Assembly: GCF_000384155.1 (NCBI RefSeq)
Contig: NZ_KB913031.1
Location: 1,426,001 to 1,490,000 of the forward strand
DNA from: Methylophilus sp. 42
GTDB lineage: Bacteria > Pseudomonadota > Gammaproteobacteria > Burkholderiales > Methylophilaceae
DNA: 64,000 bases
Reading direction: 5' to 3'
Shown here one piece after another: positions 36,591-46,797 of this stretch. The notes under the pieces were generated by a model, which worked only from the letters and a program-made list of their open reading frames with translations, had not been told where the DNA came from and ran no database searches. Numbering within the stretch: the stretch's first letter is position 1; every line of letters starts with the position of its first letter. The translations under genes were made by a program, and so were the position numbers.

Positions 36591-36638
36591 GCTGCATTCG
36601 GCTAGGTAATTTGACCCAATTAAGGCATAATCGTACGG

Positions 36639-37583
36639 ATGATTAACGCACGCATCGCAGGCACTGGCAGCTATCTGCCACCCACTATTTTAACCAACGC
36701 CGATCTTGAAAAGATGGTCGATACCACCGATGAGTGGATTTTTGCCCGGACCGGTATCAAGCAACGCCATCGTGTCACGGATGAGCGCACCAGTGACTTG
36801 GCTACCCATGCAGCACGCAATGCTATTGAGGCTGCAGGCATTCAGGCGCAGGATATTGACCTGATTATTGTGGCGACGACCACACCAGACAAAATCTTCC
36901 CCAGCGTAGCGACGATGGTGCAACGCAAATTAGGCATCAGCGGCTGTCCGGCATTTGACGTGCAGGCCGTCTGTAGCGGCTTCGTCTATGCGCTGACCAC
37001 TGCCCATCAATTTATCAAGTCAGGCCAGTACCGCAACGTGCTGGTCATCGGCGCAGATACGTTTACCCGCATCACTGATTACACCGACCGTAGCAACTGT
37101 ATCTTATGGGGCGATGGCGCTGGTGCGGTGATTCTGCAAGCCAGCGAGCAACCTGGGGTGCTTTCTACCCATATTCATGCCGATGGTAATTACGAAACGT
37201 ACCTGCATGTGCCACGTAATACGGATGGTGGTCCGGATACCGTGGTGATGGAAGGCAATGCTGTGTTTAAAATGGCGGTGAATACGCTTGACCAGATTGT
37301 GGATGAGACGCTGGCAGCGAATAATATGCAAAAGTCTGACATCGACTGGCTGGTGCCGCACCAGGCCAATATTCGCATTCTGCAAGCAACCGCCAAAAAA
37401 CTGGATCTGCCTATGGAAAAAGTGGTGATCACGGTAGATAGACACGGTAATACTTCTGCAGCGTCTATACCCTTGGCGCTGGACACTGCCGTGCGTGATG
37501 GCCGCATCCAACGCGGGCAGATTCTGCTCATGGAGGCGTTTGGTGGTGGATTTACCTGGGGTTCTGCGCTGGTCAAGTATTAA
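36639..37583 (+). CDS. fabH: 3-oxoacyl-[acyl-carrier-protein] synthase III
   Basis: Starts fatty-acid synthesis by condensing acetyl-CoA with malonyl-ACP (314 residues). It shows the N-terminal [20 protein letters not shown], the catalytic Cys in [14 protein letters not shown], the His of [10 protein letters not shown], and the Asn of [15 protein letters not shown]: the complete Cys-His-Asn triad. It lies in the fab cluster, 77 bases before fabD. Confidence 0.97.
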   Translation: MINARIAGTGSYLPPTILTNADLEKMVDTTDEWIFARTGIKQRHRVTDERTSDLATHAARNAIEAAGIQAQDIDLIIVATTTPDKIFPSVATMVQRKLGISGCPAFDVQAVCSGFVYALTTAHQFIKSGQYRNVLVIGADTFTRITDYTDRSNCILWGDGAGAVILQASEQPGVLSTHIHADGNYETYLHVPRNTDGGPDTVVMEGNAVFKMAVNTLDQIVDETLAANNMQKSDIDWLVPHQANIRILQATAKKLDLPMEKVVITVDRHGNTSAASIPLALDTAVRDGRIQRGQILLMEAFGGGFTWGSALVKY

Positions 37584-37660
37584 ACCAGTGCAATTTCTGT
37601 GTGCAGGCGTCATGTATGTGATGACCTGCCTATTTTTTAGTCAATACGCGATCAAACATT

Positions 37661-38584
37661 ATGTCTAAATTTGCTTTTTTCTTTCCAGGCCAGGGCTCAC
37701 AGTCCGTCGGCATGATGCAGGGCTTGGAGGCACATGCCATCGTCAAGCAAACCTTTGATGAGGCTTCCTCCGTACTGGGTGTCGATTTCTGGAAAATGGC
37801 GACAGAAGCCAATGACGAAATTAACCTGACTGAAAATACACAGCCTATCATGCTCACTGCAGGGGTTGCTACCTGGCGCGTGTATCAGGCACTTGGTGGC
37901 AAGCTGCCAACAGCCATGGCTGGTCACAGCCTGGGTGAATATACTGCGTTGGTGGCTGCAGGTGCTATTTCATTCGCAGATGCCTTGCCATTGGTCAAGT
38001 TTCGCGCCCAGGTAATGCAGCAGGCAGTGCCGGAAGGTCAGGGCGCCATGGCCGCTATTTTAGGCCTGGATGATGACACCGTGCGTGCCGTGTGCACCGA
38101 AGCGGCCCAAGGCCAGGTGGTGCAGGCCGTGAATTTTAATTCACCCGGCCAGGTGGTGATTGCTGGTGACAAAGCCGCGGTTGAGCGCGGCATGGAGTTG
38201 GCCAAAGCTAAAGGTGCTAAACGTGCTTTGCCGTTACCTGTCAGCGTGCCATCGCACTGTGAGCTGATGAAGCCTGCGGCGGATAAGCTGCGTGAGTATT
38301 TACAAAACGTGGATGTGCAAGCGCCTGTGGTGCCGGTATTGCACAATGCGGACGTGGTGGCATATAGCGATGCCGCGCAAATTAAAGACGCACTGGTGCG
38401 CCAGTTGCATAGCCCGGTCCGCTGGGTAGAGACCGTGCAACAATTAGCCTCGCAAGAGGTGTTGAGTGCTGCCGAATGTGGCCCGGGCAAGGTACTGGCT
38501 GGTTTAGCCAAGCGCATTGTGGCTGACATGACTTGTGTCGCACTGGTCAATGATGAATCTGTGCAAGCATTTGTTGCGCAATAA
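37661..38584 (+). CDS. fabD: Malonyl-CoA:ACP transacylase
   Basis: Loads malonyl groups onto acyl carrier protein (307 residues). FAFFFPGQGSQSVGMM opens the protein; the active-site serine is in MAGHSLGEYTALVAAG; the partner His lies in SVPSHCELMKPAAD. It ends at 38584, 9 bases before the fabG start, with the fabG ribosome site overlapping its stop codon. Confidence 0.97.
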   Translation: MSKFAFFFPGQGSQSVGMMQGLEAHAIVKQTFDEASSVLGVDFWKMATEANDEINLTENTQPIMLTAGVATWRVYQALGGKLPTAMAGHSLGEYTALVAAGAISFADALPLVKFRAQVMQQAVPEGQGAMAAILGLDDDTVRAVCTEAAQGQVVQAVNFNSPGQVVIAGDKAAVERGMELAKAKGAKRALPLPVSVPSHCELMKPAADKLREYLQNVDVQAPVVPVLHNADVVAYSDAAQIKDALVRQLHSPVRWVETVQQLASQEVLSAAECGPGKVLAGLAKRIVADMTCVALVNDESVQAFVAQ

Positions 38585-38593
38585 GGAGTGAAT

Positions 38594-39334
38594 ATGTTGA
38601 ATCAACAAGTAGCATTGGTGACTGGCGCAAGCCGTGGCATTGGCGCAGCGATTGCGCAGACCTTGGGTAAGCAGGGCGCAACCGTGATTGGTACGGCCAC
38701 TTCGGCCAGCGGGGCAGAAGCGATTACTGCCCACCTGCAGGCCGCCGGTGTGAATGGCGTTGGCTTGGCGCTGGATGTGACCCAGCCAGAACAGATCGAA
38801 GCGGTTCTAAAGCAGATTGCTGAACAATACGGTGAAGTTTCTATTCTGGTCAACAATGCTGGCATCACCAAAGATACCTTGCTGATGCGCATGAAGGATG
38901 AAGACTGGGATGCTGTATTGAACACCAACCTGAAGTCCGTGTTCCGTATGAGCCAGGCGGTGTTGCGTCCGATGATGAAGGCGCGCCAGGGTCGCATTAT
39001 CAATATTTCCAGCGTGGTAGGTCATATGGGCAATGCCGGGCAAGTGAATTATGCTGCCGCGAAAGCAGGCATGACCGGCTTTACCAAGTCCATGGCGCAA
39101 GAGGTTGGTAGTCGTGGCATTACGGTGAACTGTGTCGCGCCTGGTTTCATTGAAACCGACATGACGGCCGAACTGCCAGAAGAGATTAAAGCCAAAATGC
39201 TGGAGCGCATTGCGGTCGGCCGTTTGGGGCAGGTCGATGAAATCGCCGCCACGGTTGCTTTCCTGGCGTCGCCTGCGGCTGCTTACATTACTGGTGAAAC
39301 CATCCATGTCAATGGTGGTATGTACTGCGCTTAA
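38594..39334 (+). CDS. fabG: 3-oxoacyl-[acyl-carrier-protein] reductase
   Basis: NADPH-dependent short-chain dehydrogenase of the elongation cycle (246 residues). Cofactor loop TGASRGIGAAIA, NNAG in VSILVNNAGITKD, the catalytic Ser in IINISSVVGHMGN and Tyr/Lys in NYAAAKAGMTGF are all present. The in-frame GTG 38588 is part of the AAGGAG ribosome site (38583-38588) with ideal spacing to ATG 38594, so the ATG is preferred. Confidence 0.97.
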   Translation: MLNQQVALVTGASRGIGAAIAQTLGKQGATVIGTATSASGAEAITAHLQAAGVNGVGLALDVTQPEQIEAVLKQIAEQYGEVSILVNNAGITKDTLLMRMKDEDWDAVLNTNLKSVFRMSQAVLRPMMKARQGRIINISSVVGHMGNAGQVNYAAAKAGMTGFTKSMAQEVGSRGITVNCVAPGFIETDMTAELPEEIKAKMLERIAVGRLGQVDEIAATVAFLASPAAAYITGETIHVNGGMYCA

Positions 39335-39346
39335 TATATAGTTTCT

Positions 39347-39375
39347 TTGGTATTCTGGGCAAGTTTTGCTAGAAT
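39347..39375 (+). promoter_or_regulatory. Candidate acpP promoter
   Basis: TTGGTA and TAGAAT separated by 17 bases lie between fabG and acpP. A separate promoter would explain the very high ACP level needed relative to the Fab enzymes. Transcription would start about 39 bases before the ATG. Confidence 0.5.
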
Positions 39376-39420
39376 ACCGGTTTATTGAACACGACACTTA
39401 TCAACAAAGGGGTATTTTAG

Positions 39421-39657
39421 ATGTCCGACATCGAACAACGCGTAAAGAAAATCGTTTGTGAACAACTGGGTGCAAACGAAGCTGACGTTAAAAACACATC
39501 ATCTTTCGTAGATGATCTGGGTGCAGATTCTCTGGACACCGTAGAATTGGTGATGGCTTTGGAAGAAGAATTCGATTGCGAAATTCCTGACGACGAAGCA
39601 GAAAAAATCACAACCGTGCAGCAAGCGATTGACTACGTCAACGCAAACCTCAAGTAA
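39421..39657 (+). CDS. acpP: Acyl carrier protein
   Basis: A 78-residue acidic carrier protein. The 4'-phosphopantetheine attachment serine is Ser37 in [19 protein letters not shown]. The rest ([20 protein letters not shown]..) is the standard ACP sequence. AAAGGGG lies just before the start. It is followed by a hairpin and then fabF, the standard arrangement. Confidence 0.98.
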   Translation: MSDIEQRVKKIVCEQLGANEADVKNTSSFVDDLGADSLDTVELVMALEEEFDCEIPDDEAEKITTVQQAIDYVNANLK

Positions 39658-39679
39658 TTCATTGACTTCATTCTTCAAT

Positions 39680-39705
39680 CAGCCCTCGCAAGAGGGCTGA
39701 TTTTC
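39680..39705 (+). terminator. Hairpin between acpP and fabF (possible attenuator)
   Basis: CAGCCCTC and GAGGGCTG form a perfect 8-bp stem with a GCAA tetraloop, followed by ATTTTCT. The short T-run and the position only 4 bases before the fabF ATG suggest partial termination: abundant acpP message and less fabF message. The 3' arm also contains the only purine-rich stretch near the fabF start. Confidence 0.6.
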
Positions 39706-39709
39706 TATT

Positions 39710-40942
39710 ATGACGAAACGCAGAGTAGTAGTAACTGGCTTGGGCGTGGTGTCTCCAGTAGGGATTGGTACCCAAACCGCTTGGGACAATCTGGTTGCTG
39801 GTCAATCAGGCATTACCCGCATCACCAAATTTGATCCCACACCATTCGCTTCGCAAATTGCAGGCGAAGTCAAAGGCTTTAACGCTGAAGACTTTATTCC
39901 GGCTAAAGATGCCCGCCGTATGGATACGTTTATCCAGTATGGCCTGGCAGCAGGCCTGGAAGCCTTCCGTGATTCTGGCCTGGAGGTGACTGACGCCAAT
40001 GCCGAGCGCATCGGTGTCACCATCGGTTCCGGGATTGGTGGTTTGGGCTTGATTGAGTCCACTAACGACAGTTATGACGAAGGTGGCCCACGCAAGATCT
40101 CGCCATTCTTTATTCCTGGCACCATTATCAATATGATTTCTGGCAACCTGTCGATCATGCTGGGCTTAAAAGGCCCGAATATCGCCGTGGTGACGGCCTG
40201 TACCACAGGCACGCACAGCATTGGTGAAGCAGCACGCATGATTGAGTACGGCGATGCCGATGTGATGGTGGCTGGTGGCGCTGAAGCAGCGATTACCGAG
40301 CTGAGCGTTGGTGGCTTTGCCTCTGCGCGCGCCTTGTCTAGTCGCAATGATGATCCGGCAACGGCCAGTCGTCCCTGGGATAAAGACCGTGATGGCTTTG
40401 TCATTGGTGAAGGGGCCGGGGTGATGGTGCTTGAAGAGTATGAGCACGCCAAAGCCCGTGGTGCCAGAATTTATGCTGAACTGGCTGGCTATGGTTTAAG
40501 TGCCGATGCCTATCACATGACCGCGCCAAATATGGATGGCCCACGTCGATCCATGGTAAACGCTCTGAAAAATGCAGGCGTTAACCCTGATCAGGTGCAG
40601 TTTATGAATGCACATGGGACATCCACGCCGTTGGGTGATGCCAACGAAACCAACGCGATTAAAGCGACGTTTGGTGACCACGCTTATAAACTGGTGGTGA
40701 ACTCCACCAAGTCTATGACCGGTCACTTACTGGGTGGCGCCGGTGGCTTGGAGTCTGTATTTACTGTATTGTCTATTTACAATCAGATTTCACCGCCTAC
40801 CATTAACTTGTTTAATCAGGATCCGGAATGCGATCTGGATTACTGTGCCAACACCGCACGTGATCTACAGATCGAATATGCCCTGAAAAACAACTTCGGC
40901 TTTGGCGGCACTAACGGCAGCCTGTTGTTCAAGCGCGTTTAG
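39710..40942 (+). CDS. fabF: 3-oxoacyl-[acyl-carrier-protein] synthase II
   Basis: Elongating condensing enzyme (410 residues). [20 protein letters not shown] opens the protein; the catalytic Cys is in [15 protein letters not shown]; the two histidines are in [15 protein letters not shown] and [17 protein letters not shown]. It closes the fab cluster and is followed by a strong terminator. Its ribosome site is weak and partly inside the upstream hairpin. Confidence 0.97.
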   Translation: MTKRRVVVTGLGVVSPVGIGTQTAWDNLVAGQSGITRITKFDPTPFASQIAGEVKGFNAEDFIPAKDARRMDTFIQYGLAAGLEAFRDSGLEVTDANAERIGVTIGSGIGGLGLIESTNDSYDEGGPRKISPFFIPGTIINMISGNLSIMLGLKGPNIAVVTACTTGTHSIGEAARMIEYGDADVMVAGGAEAAITELSVGGFASARALSSRNDDPATASRPWDKDRDGFVIGEGAGVMVLEEYEHAKARGARIYAELAGYGLSADAYHMTAPNMDGPRRSMVNALKNAGVNPDQVQFMNAHGTSTPLGDANETNAIKATFGDHAYKLVVNSTKSMTGHLLGGAGGLESVFTVLSIYNQISPPTINLFNQDPECDLDYCANTARDLQIEYALKNNFGFGGTNGSLLFKRV

Positions 40943-40959
40943 GCGTCGTCTTAGCCAAA

Positions 40960-40989
40960 TAAAAAAGCCAGCATCTGCTGGCTTTTTTA
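40960..40989. terminator. Bidirectional rho-independent terminator
   Basis: AAAAAAGCCAGCA and TGCTGGCTTTTTT form a 13-bp stem with a 2-base TC centre. It separates convergent fabF and the thiol peroxidase gene and can end both. Confidence 0.9.
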
Positions 40990-41004
40990 TTGCGTGCTAA
41001 TTGC

Positions 41005-41508
41005 TTATTTCAATACAGCCAGCGCAGCAGCATAGTTTGGCTCGTCAGCGATTTCGCCCACCAGTTCGCTATGCAATACTTGATTGTTTTCATCCAGCAC
41101 TACAACAGCACGTGCAGTTAAGCCCGCCAGGCTGCTGTCAGTGATGAATACGCCGTAGTCAGTGGCAAATTTTGCAGTGTCACGGAAAGTGGACAGGGTG
41201 ACTACGTTTTCCAGGCCTTCTGCGCCGCAGAAGCGGCTTTGGGCAAACGGCAAGTCAGCAGATACACACAATACAACGGTATTGTTCACGCTGCTGGCTT
41301 CTTTGTTGAACGTGCGTACTGAAGTCGCGCAAGTTGGTGTATCAATGCTAGGGAAAATGTTCAGTACTTTACGCTTGCCGGCGTAGGCATCCAGGCCAAC
41401 CAGATTGCGTTTGGCATCTGCCAGTTGAAAAGCCGGGGCAGCGTCGCCTGCAGCCAAAAATTTACCGCCAACGGCGACCGGGTTACCTTTAAGCGTTACG
41501 CTTGCCAT
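41005..41508 (-). CDS. tpx: Thiol peroxidase (Tpx-type peroxiredoxin)
   Basis: Thioredoxin-dependent atypical 2-Cys peroxiredoxin that reduces hydroperoxides (167 residues from ATG 41508; a TTG-initiated frame four codons longer is unlikely). The peroxidatic Cys60 lies in [14 protein letters not shown] and the resolving Cys94 in [12 protein letters not shown]. Both match E. coli Tpx Cys61 and Cys95. A second, altered copy lies 88 bases upstream on the same strand and may be co-transcribed. Confidence 0.96.
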   Translation of the reverse strand: MASVTLKGNPVAVGGKFLAAGDAAPAFQLADAKRNLVGLDAYAGKRKVLNIFPSIDTPTCATSVRTFNKEASSVNNTVVLCVSADLPFAQSRFCGAEGLENVVTLSTFRDTAKFATDYGVFITDSSLAGLTARAVVVLDENNQVLHSELVGEIADEPNYAAALAVLK

Positions 41509-41596
41509 AATCTTCTCCAAAACATGATGAATGAGTGTTAAACGAGCACTTTAACTTGTCAGCCAATGTCAATCAACCACATAAAAAGTAAGGGAA

Positions 41597-42103
41597 TCAT
41601 TTTTGTAGTGCAGCCAGGGCAGCATCGTAGTCGGGCTCACTGGTTAATTCTTTGACCAGTTCCACATGCAATACGCGGTCATGTTCGTCAGCGACCATCA
41701 GCACGCGCGCAGGTAGTCCTGCCAGTTTGCTGGTCATCATCAGCACACCATAGTTCTTAAGCATGTCACGGCCACGCATGGTGGATAAATGAATGCCTGC
41801 AGACAGATTTTCTGCGCTGCAGAAGCGTGTCATGGTGAAGGGTAAATCAGGCGAGATGTGGAGAATGACGGTATTCTCCAGGCTTGCTCCGATGCCGTCC
41901 AGCCTGCGTACGCTATTGGCGCTGGTAGAGGTGTCTATGCCTGGGAAAAAATGCAGGATTTTACGCTGGCCACGAAAGGTGTCTAATGAAACATCTTCCA
42001 GCGCATGGTTCACCAATTGAAAGAACGGCAGGGTTTGGCCAAGCCTGGGCAAGTCATCTTCAACCAGTATCGGGTCATCCAGTAAAGCGGTGGCATTAGG
42101 CAT
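41597..42103 (-). CDS. Tpx-like protein lacking the peroxidatic cysteine
   Basis: A 168-residue paralogue of the neighbouring thiol peroxidase, aligning over its whole length (RGQRKILHFFPGIDTSTSAN; ISPDLPFTMTRFCSAENL; SEPDYDAALAALQK). The residue that attacks peroxide is changed: codon 61 is AGC (Ser) where Tpx has Cys, while the resolving Cys95 is kept. The frame is intact and the fold residues are conserved, so it is not an obvious pseudogene. It probably cannot act as a normal peroxidase. Possible roles, all inferred, are redox sensing through Cys95, binding of Tpx or thioredoxin, or peroxide binding without turnover. Confidence 0.85.
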   Translation of the reverse strand: MPNATALLDDPILVEDDLPRLGQTLPFFQLVNHALEDVSLDTFRGQRKILHFFPGIDTSTSANSVRRLDGIGASLENTVILHISPDLPFTMTRFCSAENLSAGIHLSTMRGRDMLKNYGVLMMTSKLAGLPARVLMVADEHDRVLHVELVKELTSEPDYDAALAALQK

Positions 42104-42286
42104 GATCAGTCATCTATTCACGAAAACGCCTGACATCATAGAGCATTATGCCTGGCGGATTAAATTTTTTATTGTTTGCGCTGCCACAGTCTTATCCTTT
42201 CCTTCGTTGGAATTTTAACGCTGTCAACCAGATTATTTGCACCCGTCATAGGTACAAAAAAGCGTGTTGGCGGTTAAAATAAAGCC

Positions 42287-45200
42287 ATGGAAGCGTCTGA
42301 AATTCCCACCATTCAACCAGTATTTATTCATCTGCGCTGTCACAGTGAGTATTCCATTGTGGACGGCACGGTGCGCATTGACGACTATGTCAAAGCCGCC
42401 AAAAACGATGCGATGCCTGCTATCGCACTGACTGATCTCTCTAATCTGTTTGGCGCAGTCAAATTCTATAAAGCCGCCCGTGGCAAAGGCTTGAAGCCTG
42501 TGCTTGGCTGCGATGTCTGGATTGAAAATACGGTACAGCGCGATCAACCGCAGCGCTTGCTATTGCTGGTGCAAAACCAGCAAGGCTATCGCCATTTATG
42601 CGAATTACTATCCCGTGCTTATCTCGAAAACCAGTATCGCGAACGCGCAGAAATCAAGGCCGAGTGGTTGGTAGAGAAAAATGCCGGCTTGTTAGTGCTT
42701 TCAGGTTTCGCGGCAGGCGATGTTGGACTCGCCTTGCAATCAGGCAATCAAGCGGCGGCTTTGCAATATGCGCAGCAATGGGCGCAGGTATTTGCTGGCC
42801 GCTATTATCTTGAAGTGCAGCGCGTGCATGAAGCTGGCACGCCTGAAGCTTACGCGCAAGAGCAACTGATACAGCAAACCGTGCTGGTGGCGCAGCAACT
42901 GGATCTGCCAGTAGTAGCGACGCACCCGGTGCAATTCCAAACAGCAGATGACTATATGGCGCATGAGGCGCGTACCTGTATTGCTGAAGGCTATGTGCTG
43001 GCCGATAAACGGCGTCCACGCAAGTTTGTCGCGACCCAATATGTGAAAACGCAGGCCGAGATGCAGGCCCTGTTTGCCGATATGCCATTGGCGTTACAGA
43101 ACTCGGTGGAGATTGCCAAGCGTTGCAACCTGACGCTGACACTGGGTAAAAACTATTTGCCAGACTTTCCGACGCCGAATGGCGAAAGCCTGGATGTGTA
43201 CCTGGTGGACCAGTCAAAACTGGGGCTGGAGCACCGTCTGGCCTATTTATATCCGGATGAGCAGCAGCGCGAAGCCAAGCGCCAGGAATATGAAGACCGC
43301 TTGCAGTTCGAGTGCAACATCATTGTGCAGATGGGCTTCCCTGGCTACTTCCTCATCGTTGCTGACTTTATTAACTGGGCCAAAAATAATGGCGTGCCAG
43401 TCGGGCCAGGCCGGGGCTCAGGTGCGGGCTCACTTGTAGCTTACAGCCTGGGGATTACCGATCTGGATCCACTCAAATACAACTTGCTGTTTGAGCGTTT
43501 TCTCAACCCTGAGCGGGTCTCCATGCCCGACTTCGATATTGACTTCTGTATGGAAGGACGAGATCGCGTCATCGATTACGTCAAGCATAAGTATGGCTTG
43601 GCATCGGTGTCGCAGATCGCCACCTTCGGTACCATGGCGGCTAAAGCGGTGATCCGCGACGTGGGCCGCGTGCTGGATTTACCGTTTAACTTCGTCGATG
43701 GCATCGCCAAGCTGATCCCGCTGGAGTTGGGCATCACGCTGGAATCAGCGCTGGAAAAAGAGCCGCAGTTACAAGAGCGCCGCGAAAAAGAGGAAGAAGT
43801 CGCAGAATTACTTTCCTTGGCGCTCCGCCTTGAGGGCTTAGTGCGTAATATCGGCATGCACGCCGGTGGCGTGTTGATTGCCCCAGGCAAGATTTCTGAT
43901 TTTTCACCGGTGTATTGTCAGCCGAATGGTGATAGCCTGGTCAGTCAATACGATAAAGACGATGTGGAGGCCGTTGGCCTGGTTAAGTTCGACTTTTTGG
44001 GCTTACGTACGCTGACCATTCTCAATATGGCACTGGAAAATGCCAATGCCCAGCGCGCGCAAGAAGAGTTGCCACCGCTGAGTTTCGAGACCATCCCGCT
44101 AGACGATAAACGCAGTTACCATTTGCTGAAAACGGCCAATACCACCGCGGTATTCCAGCTGGAATCGCGCGGCATGAAAGACATGCTCAAGCAGGCCAAG
44201 CCGGACTTGTTTGAGGATATTATTGCCCTGGTAGCTTTGTATCGACCGGGTCCTATGGACCTGATTCCTGACTTCTGCCGCCGTAAACATGGTACGCAGC
44301 GTGTGGAGTATCCGCATGCGTCCACCGAGTCTATCCTGAAAGAAACCTACGGCATTGCCGTGTATCAGGAGCAAGTGATGCAGATCGCGCAGGTGGTGGC
44401 TGGTTATAGCCTGGGTGGCGCTGACTTGCTGCGGCGCGCCATGGGTAAGAAAAAACCTGAAGAAATGGTGCAACAGCGCGAAATTTTCAACGAAGGCGCG
44501 CAGAAAAATGGCTTAACCCTGCAGCAGTCTAACGATCTGTTCGACTTGCTGGAAAAATTTGCCGGCTATGGCTTTAACAAGTCACACGCGGCGGCCTATG
44601 CGCTGGTTGCTTATCATACCGCTTACCTTAAAGCGCATTATCCGGCTGCATTCTTGGCGGCAACCATGTCGGCCGATATGAACAACACCGATAACGTGCA
44701 TACGTTTTTCGATGACTGCGGGGCTAACCATGTCGATGTGCTGCCGCCGGATGTGAACGCCAGTATTTACCAGTTTAAGCCGCTGAGTGCGCAGCAAGTA
44801 TTGTATGGGCTGGGTGCCATTAAAGGCACTGGTTTGGCGGCGATCGAGCTGATCATGGCCTCACGTCAGGCACAAGGGCCATTCAAGGATATCTTTGATT
44901 TTTGCCAGCGTTTGGATCTGCGCAAAGTCAATCGCCGGGTAATTGAATCACTGATTCGCGCCGGGGCTTTCGACAAGCTGGAGCAGAATCGGGCTGCGTT
45001 ACTGGCCGGGCTGGATACGGCGATTAGTGTCGCCGAACAAAGTGCGGCGCATGCCGGGCAGGATTGCTTGTTTGGCGGCGTGGTTGAAACCCGTCACGCT
45101 TTGCCTGGTATCGCACCCTGGAGCCCAGAACAGGCATTGATAGAAGAGAAAACGGCGCTTGGTTTTTACCTGAGTGGCCACCCGTATTTGAGCTATAAAC

Positions 45201-45766
45201 CACAATTAGGGCCGTTTATTAAAGGCAATCTCAGCGAACTGGCACCGCAGGATCAGCCCAAATTACTGGCGGGTGTGGTGATGGGCGTGCGCGTGCGTAT
45301 GACCCAGCGCGGCAAGATGGCGATCGTCACGCTGGATGATGCTGTGGGTAGGGTGGATGTGGTGGTTGGCTCAGAGCTGCTCATGCAACACGCACAATGG
45401 ATTAAAGATGACCAATTGCTGGTGGTGGAAGGCCGCATCAGCAATGATGAGTTCTCAGGCGGTATTCGTGTCAGCGCCAGAAAACTCTATGACCTGGCGG
45501 CCGTGCGCAACCGCTTTGCGCAAATGCTCACCCTGAATTGCAATGGCACTTCTGATGTGCAAAGGTTGATGAATGTGCTGACGCCTTACCGTTACGCGGG
45601 CGAAGAGCAAAAGCGCTGCCCGATCAAGGTGGACTACCATAACCAGTCGGCGCAAGTGAGCCTGATGCTGAGCGATGACTGGCAAGTCGTGCTGCATGAC
45701 GACCTGTTGCAGAATTTGCAGGGCTGGTTGTCAAAAGAAAACGTCAAAATCCTTTATAATGCCTAA
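42287..45766 (+). CDS. dnaE: DNA polymerase III alpha subunit
   Basis: Catalytic subunit of the replicative polymerase (1159 residues, full length). The N-terminal PHP domain begins FIHLRCHSEYSIVDG. The palm has PGRGSGAGSLVAYSL and the catalytic aspartates in MPDFDIDFCMEGRDRVIDYV, then ALYRPGPMDLIPDFCRRKHG and KFAGYGFNKSHAAAYALVAY. A C-terminal OB-fold (AGVVMGVRVRMTQRGKMAIV) completes the subunit. It is followed by accA after 34 bases, a dnaE-accA linkage seen across proteobacteria. Confidence 0.98.
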   Translation: MEASEIPTIQPVFIHLRCHSEYSIVDGTVRIDDYVKAAKNDAMPAIALTDLSNLFGAVKFYKAARGKGLKPVLGCDVWIENTVQRDQPQRLLLLVQNQQGYRHLCELLSRAYLENQYRERAEIKAEWLVEKNAGLLVLSGFAAGDVGLALQSGNQAAALQYAQQWAQVFAGRYYLEVQRVHEAGTPEAYAQEQLIQQTVLVAQQLDLPVVATHPVQFQTADDYMAHEARTCIAEGYVLADKRRPRKFVATQYVKTQAEMQALFADMPLALQNSVEIAKRCNLTLTLGKNYLPDFPTPNGESLDVYLVDQSKLGLEHRLAYLYPDEQQREAKRQEYEDRLQFECNIIVQMGFPGYFLIVADFINWAKNNGVPVGPGRGSGAGSLVAYSLGITDLDPLKYNLLFERFLNPERVSMPDFDIDFCMEGRDRVIDYVKHKYGLASVSQIATFGTMAAKAVIRDVGRVLDLPFNFVDGIAKLIPLELGITLESALEKEPQLQERREKEEEVAELLSLALRLEGLVRNIGMHAGGVLIAPGKISDFSPVYCQPNGDSLVSQYDKDDVEAVGLVKFDFLGLRTLTILNMALENANAQRAQEELPPLSFETIPLDDKRSYHLLKTANTTAVFQLESRGMKDMLKQAKPDLFEDIIALVALYRPGPMDLIPDFCRRKHGTQRVEYPHASTESILKETYGIAVYQEQVMQIAQVVAGYSLGGADLLRRAMGKKKPEEMVQQREIFNEGAQKNGLTLQQSNDLFDLLEKFAGYGFNKSHAAAYALVAYHTAYLKAHYPAAFLAATMSADMNNTDNVHTFFDDCGANHVDVLPPDVNASIYQFKPLSAQQVLYGLGAIKGTGLAAIELIMASRQAQGPFKDIFDFCQRLDLRKVNRRVIESLIRAGAFDKLEQNRAALLAGLDTAISVAEQSAAHAGQDCLFGGVVETRHALPGIAPWSPEQALIEEKTALGFYLSGHPYLSYKPQLGPFIKGNLSELAPQDQPKLLAGVVMGVRVRMTQRGKMAIVTLDDAVGRVDVVVGSELLMQHAQWIKDDQLLVVEGRISNDEFSGGIRVSARKLYDLAAVRNRFAQMLTLNCNGTSDVQRLMNVLTPYRYAGEEQKRCPIKVDYHNQSAQVSLMLSDDWQVVLHDDLLQNLQGWLSKENVKILYNA

Positions 45767-45800
45767 ACTTTTTTTCTAAGAATTCACACTGGAATTCATT

Positions 45801-46796
45801 ATGAGTGCAAAACGTCTCACGCCTAGTAAACTGACTTATCTCGATTTCGAGCAGCCAATTGCTGCCCTCGAAAAGCGTATTGAAGCTTTGCAAGTTTCAC
45901 ACGATGAACATGACTCGCTGGATATTTCCAAAGAGTTGGACTTGCTGCAAAAGAAAAATACCAAGCTGCTGCAAGATACTTACCAAAACCTGACTGCCTG
46001 GCAAATTTCCCAGGTCGCGCGTCATCCGCAACGCCCTTACACCATCGATTACATCAATGCCTTGTTTACTGACTTTCAAGAGTTGCACGGTGACCGTGCC
46101 TTTGCCGATGACCCGGCGATTGTCGGTGGCATTGCCCGTTTCAAAGGCATTCCTGTCATGGTCATGGGCCACCAAAAAGGCCGTGATATCAAAGAGCGTC
46201 AATACCGCAACTTTGGCATGCCGCGTCCTGAGGGCTATCGTAAAGCCTTGCGCTTATTCCGCCTGGCCGAAAAATTCCATCTGCCAATTATTACCTTTAT
46301 CGATACCCCGGGCGCTTATCCTGGTATCGGTGCCGAAGAGCGTGGCCAATCAGAAGCGATTGCACGTAACCTGTATGTGATGGCTGAGCTCAAAACACCG
46401 ATTATCGGCGTAGTCATCGGCGAGGGCGGTTCAGGTGGCGCGCTGGCGTTGGGCGTCGTTGATCATTTGAACATGCTGCAATATTCGACTTATTCAGTCA
46501 TCTCGCCTGAAGGCTGTGCTTCTATTTTGTGGAAAAGCGCGAGCAGGGCACCTGACGCTGCGGAAACCTTGGGCATCACTGCAGACCGACTGAAATCCCT
46601 GGGCCTGGTCGATAATATTATCAGTGAACCATTGGGCGGCGCCCATCGTAACTACGAAGAAGTGATGGAGCGTATTGGCCAGGCCATTGGTCAGCAACTC
46701 AAAACGTTACAAGCTAAAAAAGTACCGCAGCTGCTCGAGTCGCGCTACCAGCGTTTGATGAGTTACGGTAAATTTAAAACCAGCAGTGAAAAATAG
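45801..46796 (+). CDS. accA: Acetyl-CoA carboxylase carboxyltransferase subunit alpha
   Basis: Transfers the carboxyl group from biotin to acetyl-CoA with AccD (331 residues). Diagnostic segments: [18 protein letters not shown] at the start, then [59 protein letters not shown], and [20 protein letters not shown]. It lies between dnaE and tilS; its stop codon is one base before the tilS ATG, so the three genes are likely one transcript. Confidence 0.97.
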   Translation: MSAKRLTPSKLTYLDFEQPIAALEKRIEALQVSHDEHDSLDISKELDLLQKKNTKLLQDTYQNLTAWQISQVARHPQRPYTIDYINALFTDFQELHGDRAFADDPAIVGGIARFKGIPVMVMGHQKGRDIKERQYRNFGMPRPEGYRKALRLFRLAEKFHLPIITFIDTPGAYPGIGAEERGQSEAIARNLYVMAELKTPIIGVVIGEGGSGGALALGVVDHLNMLQYSTYSVISPEGCASILWKSASRAPDAAETLGITADRLKSLGLVDNIISEPLGGAHRNYEEVMERIGQAIGQQLKTLQAKKVPQLLESRYQRLMSYGKFKTSSEK

Positions 46797-46797
46797 C

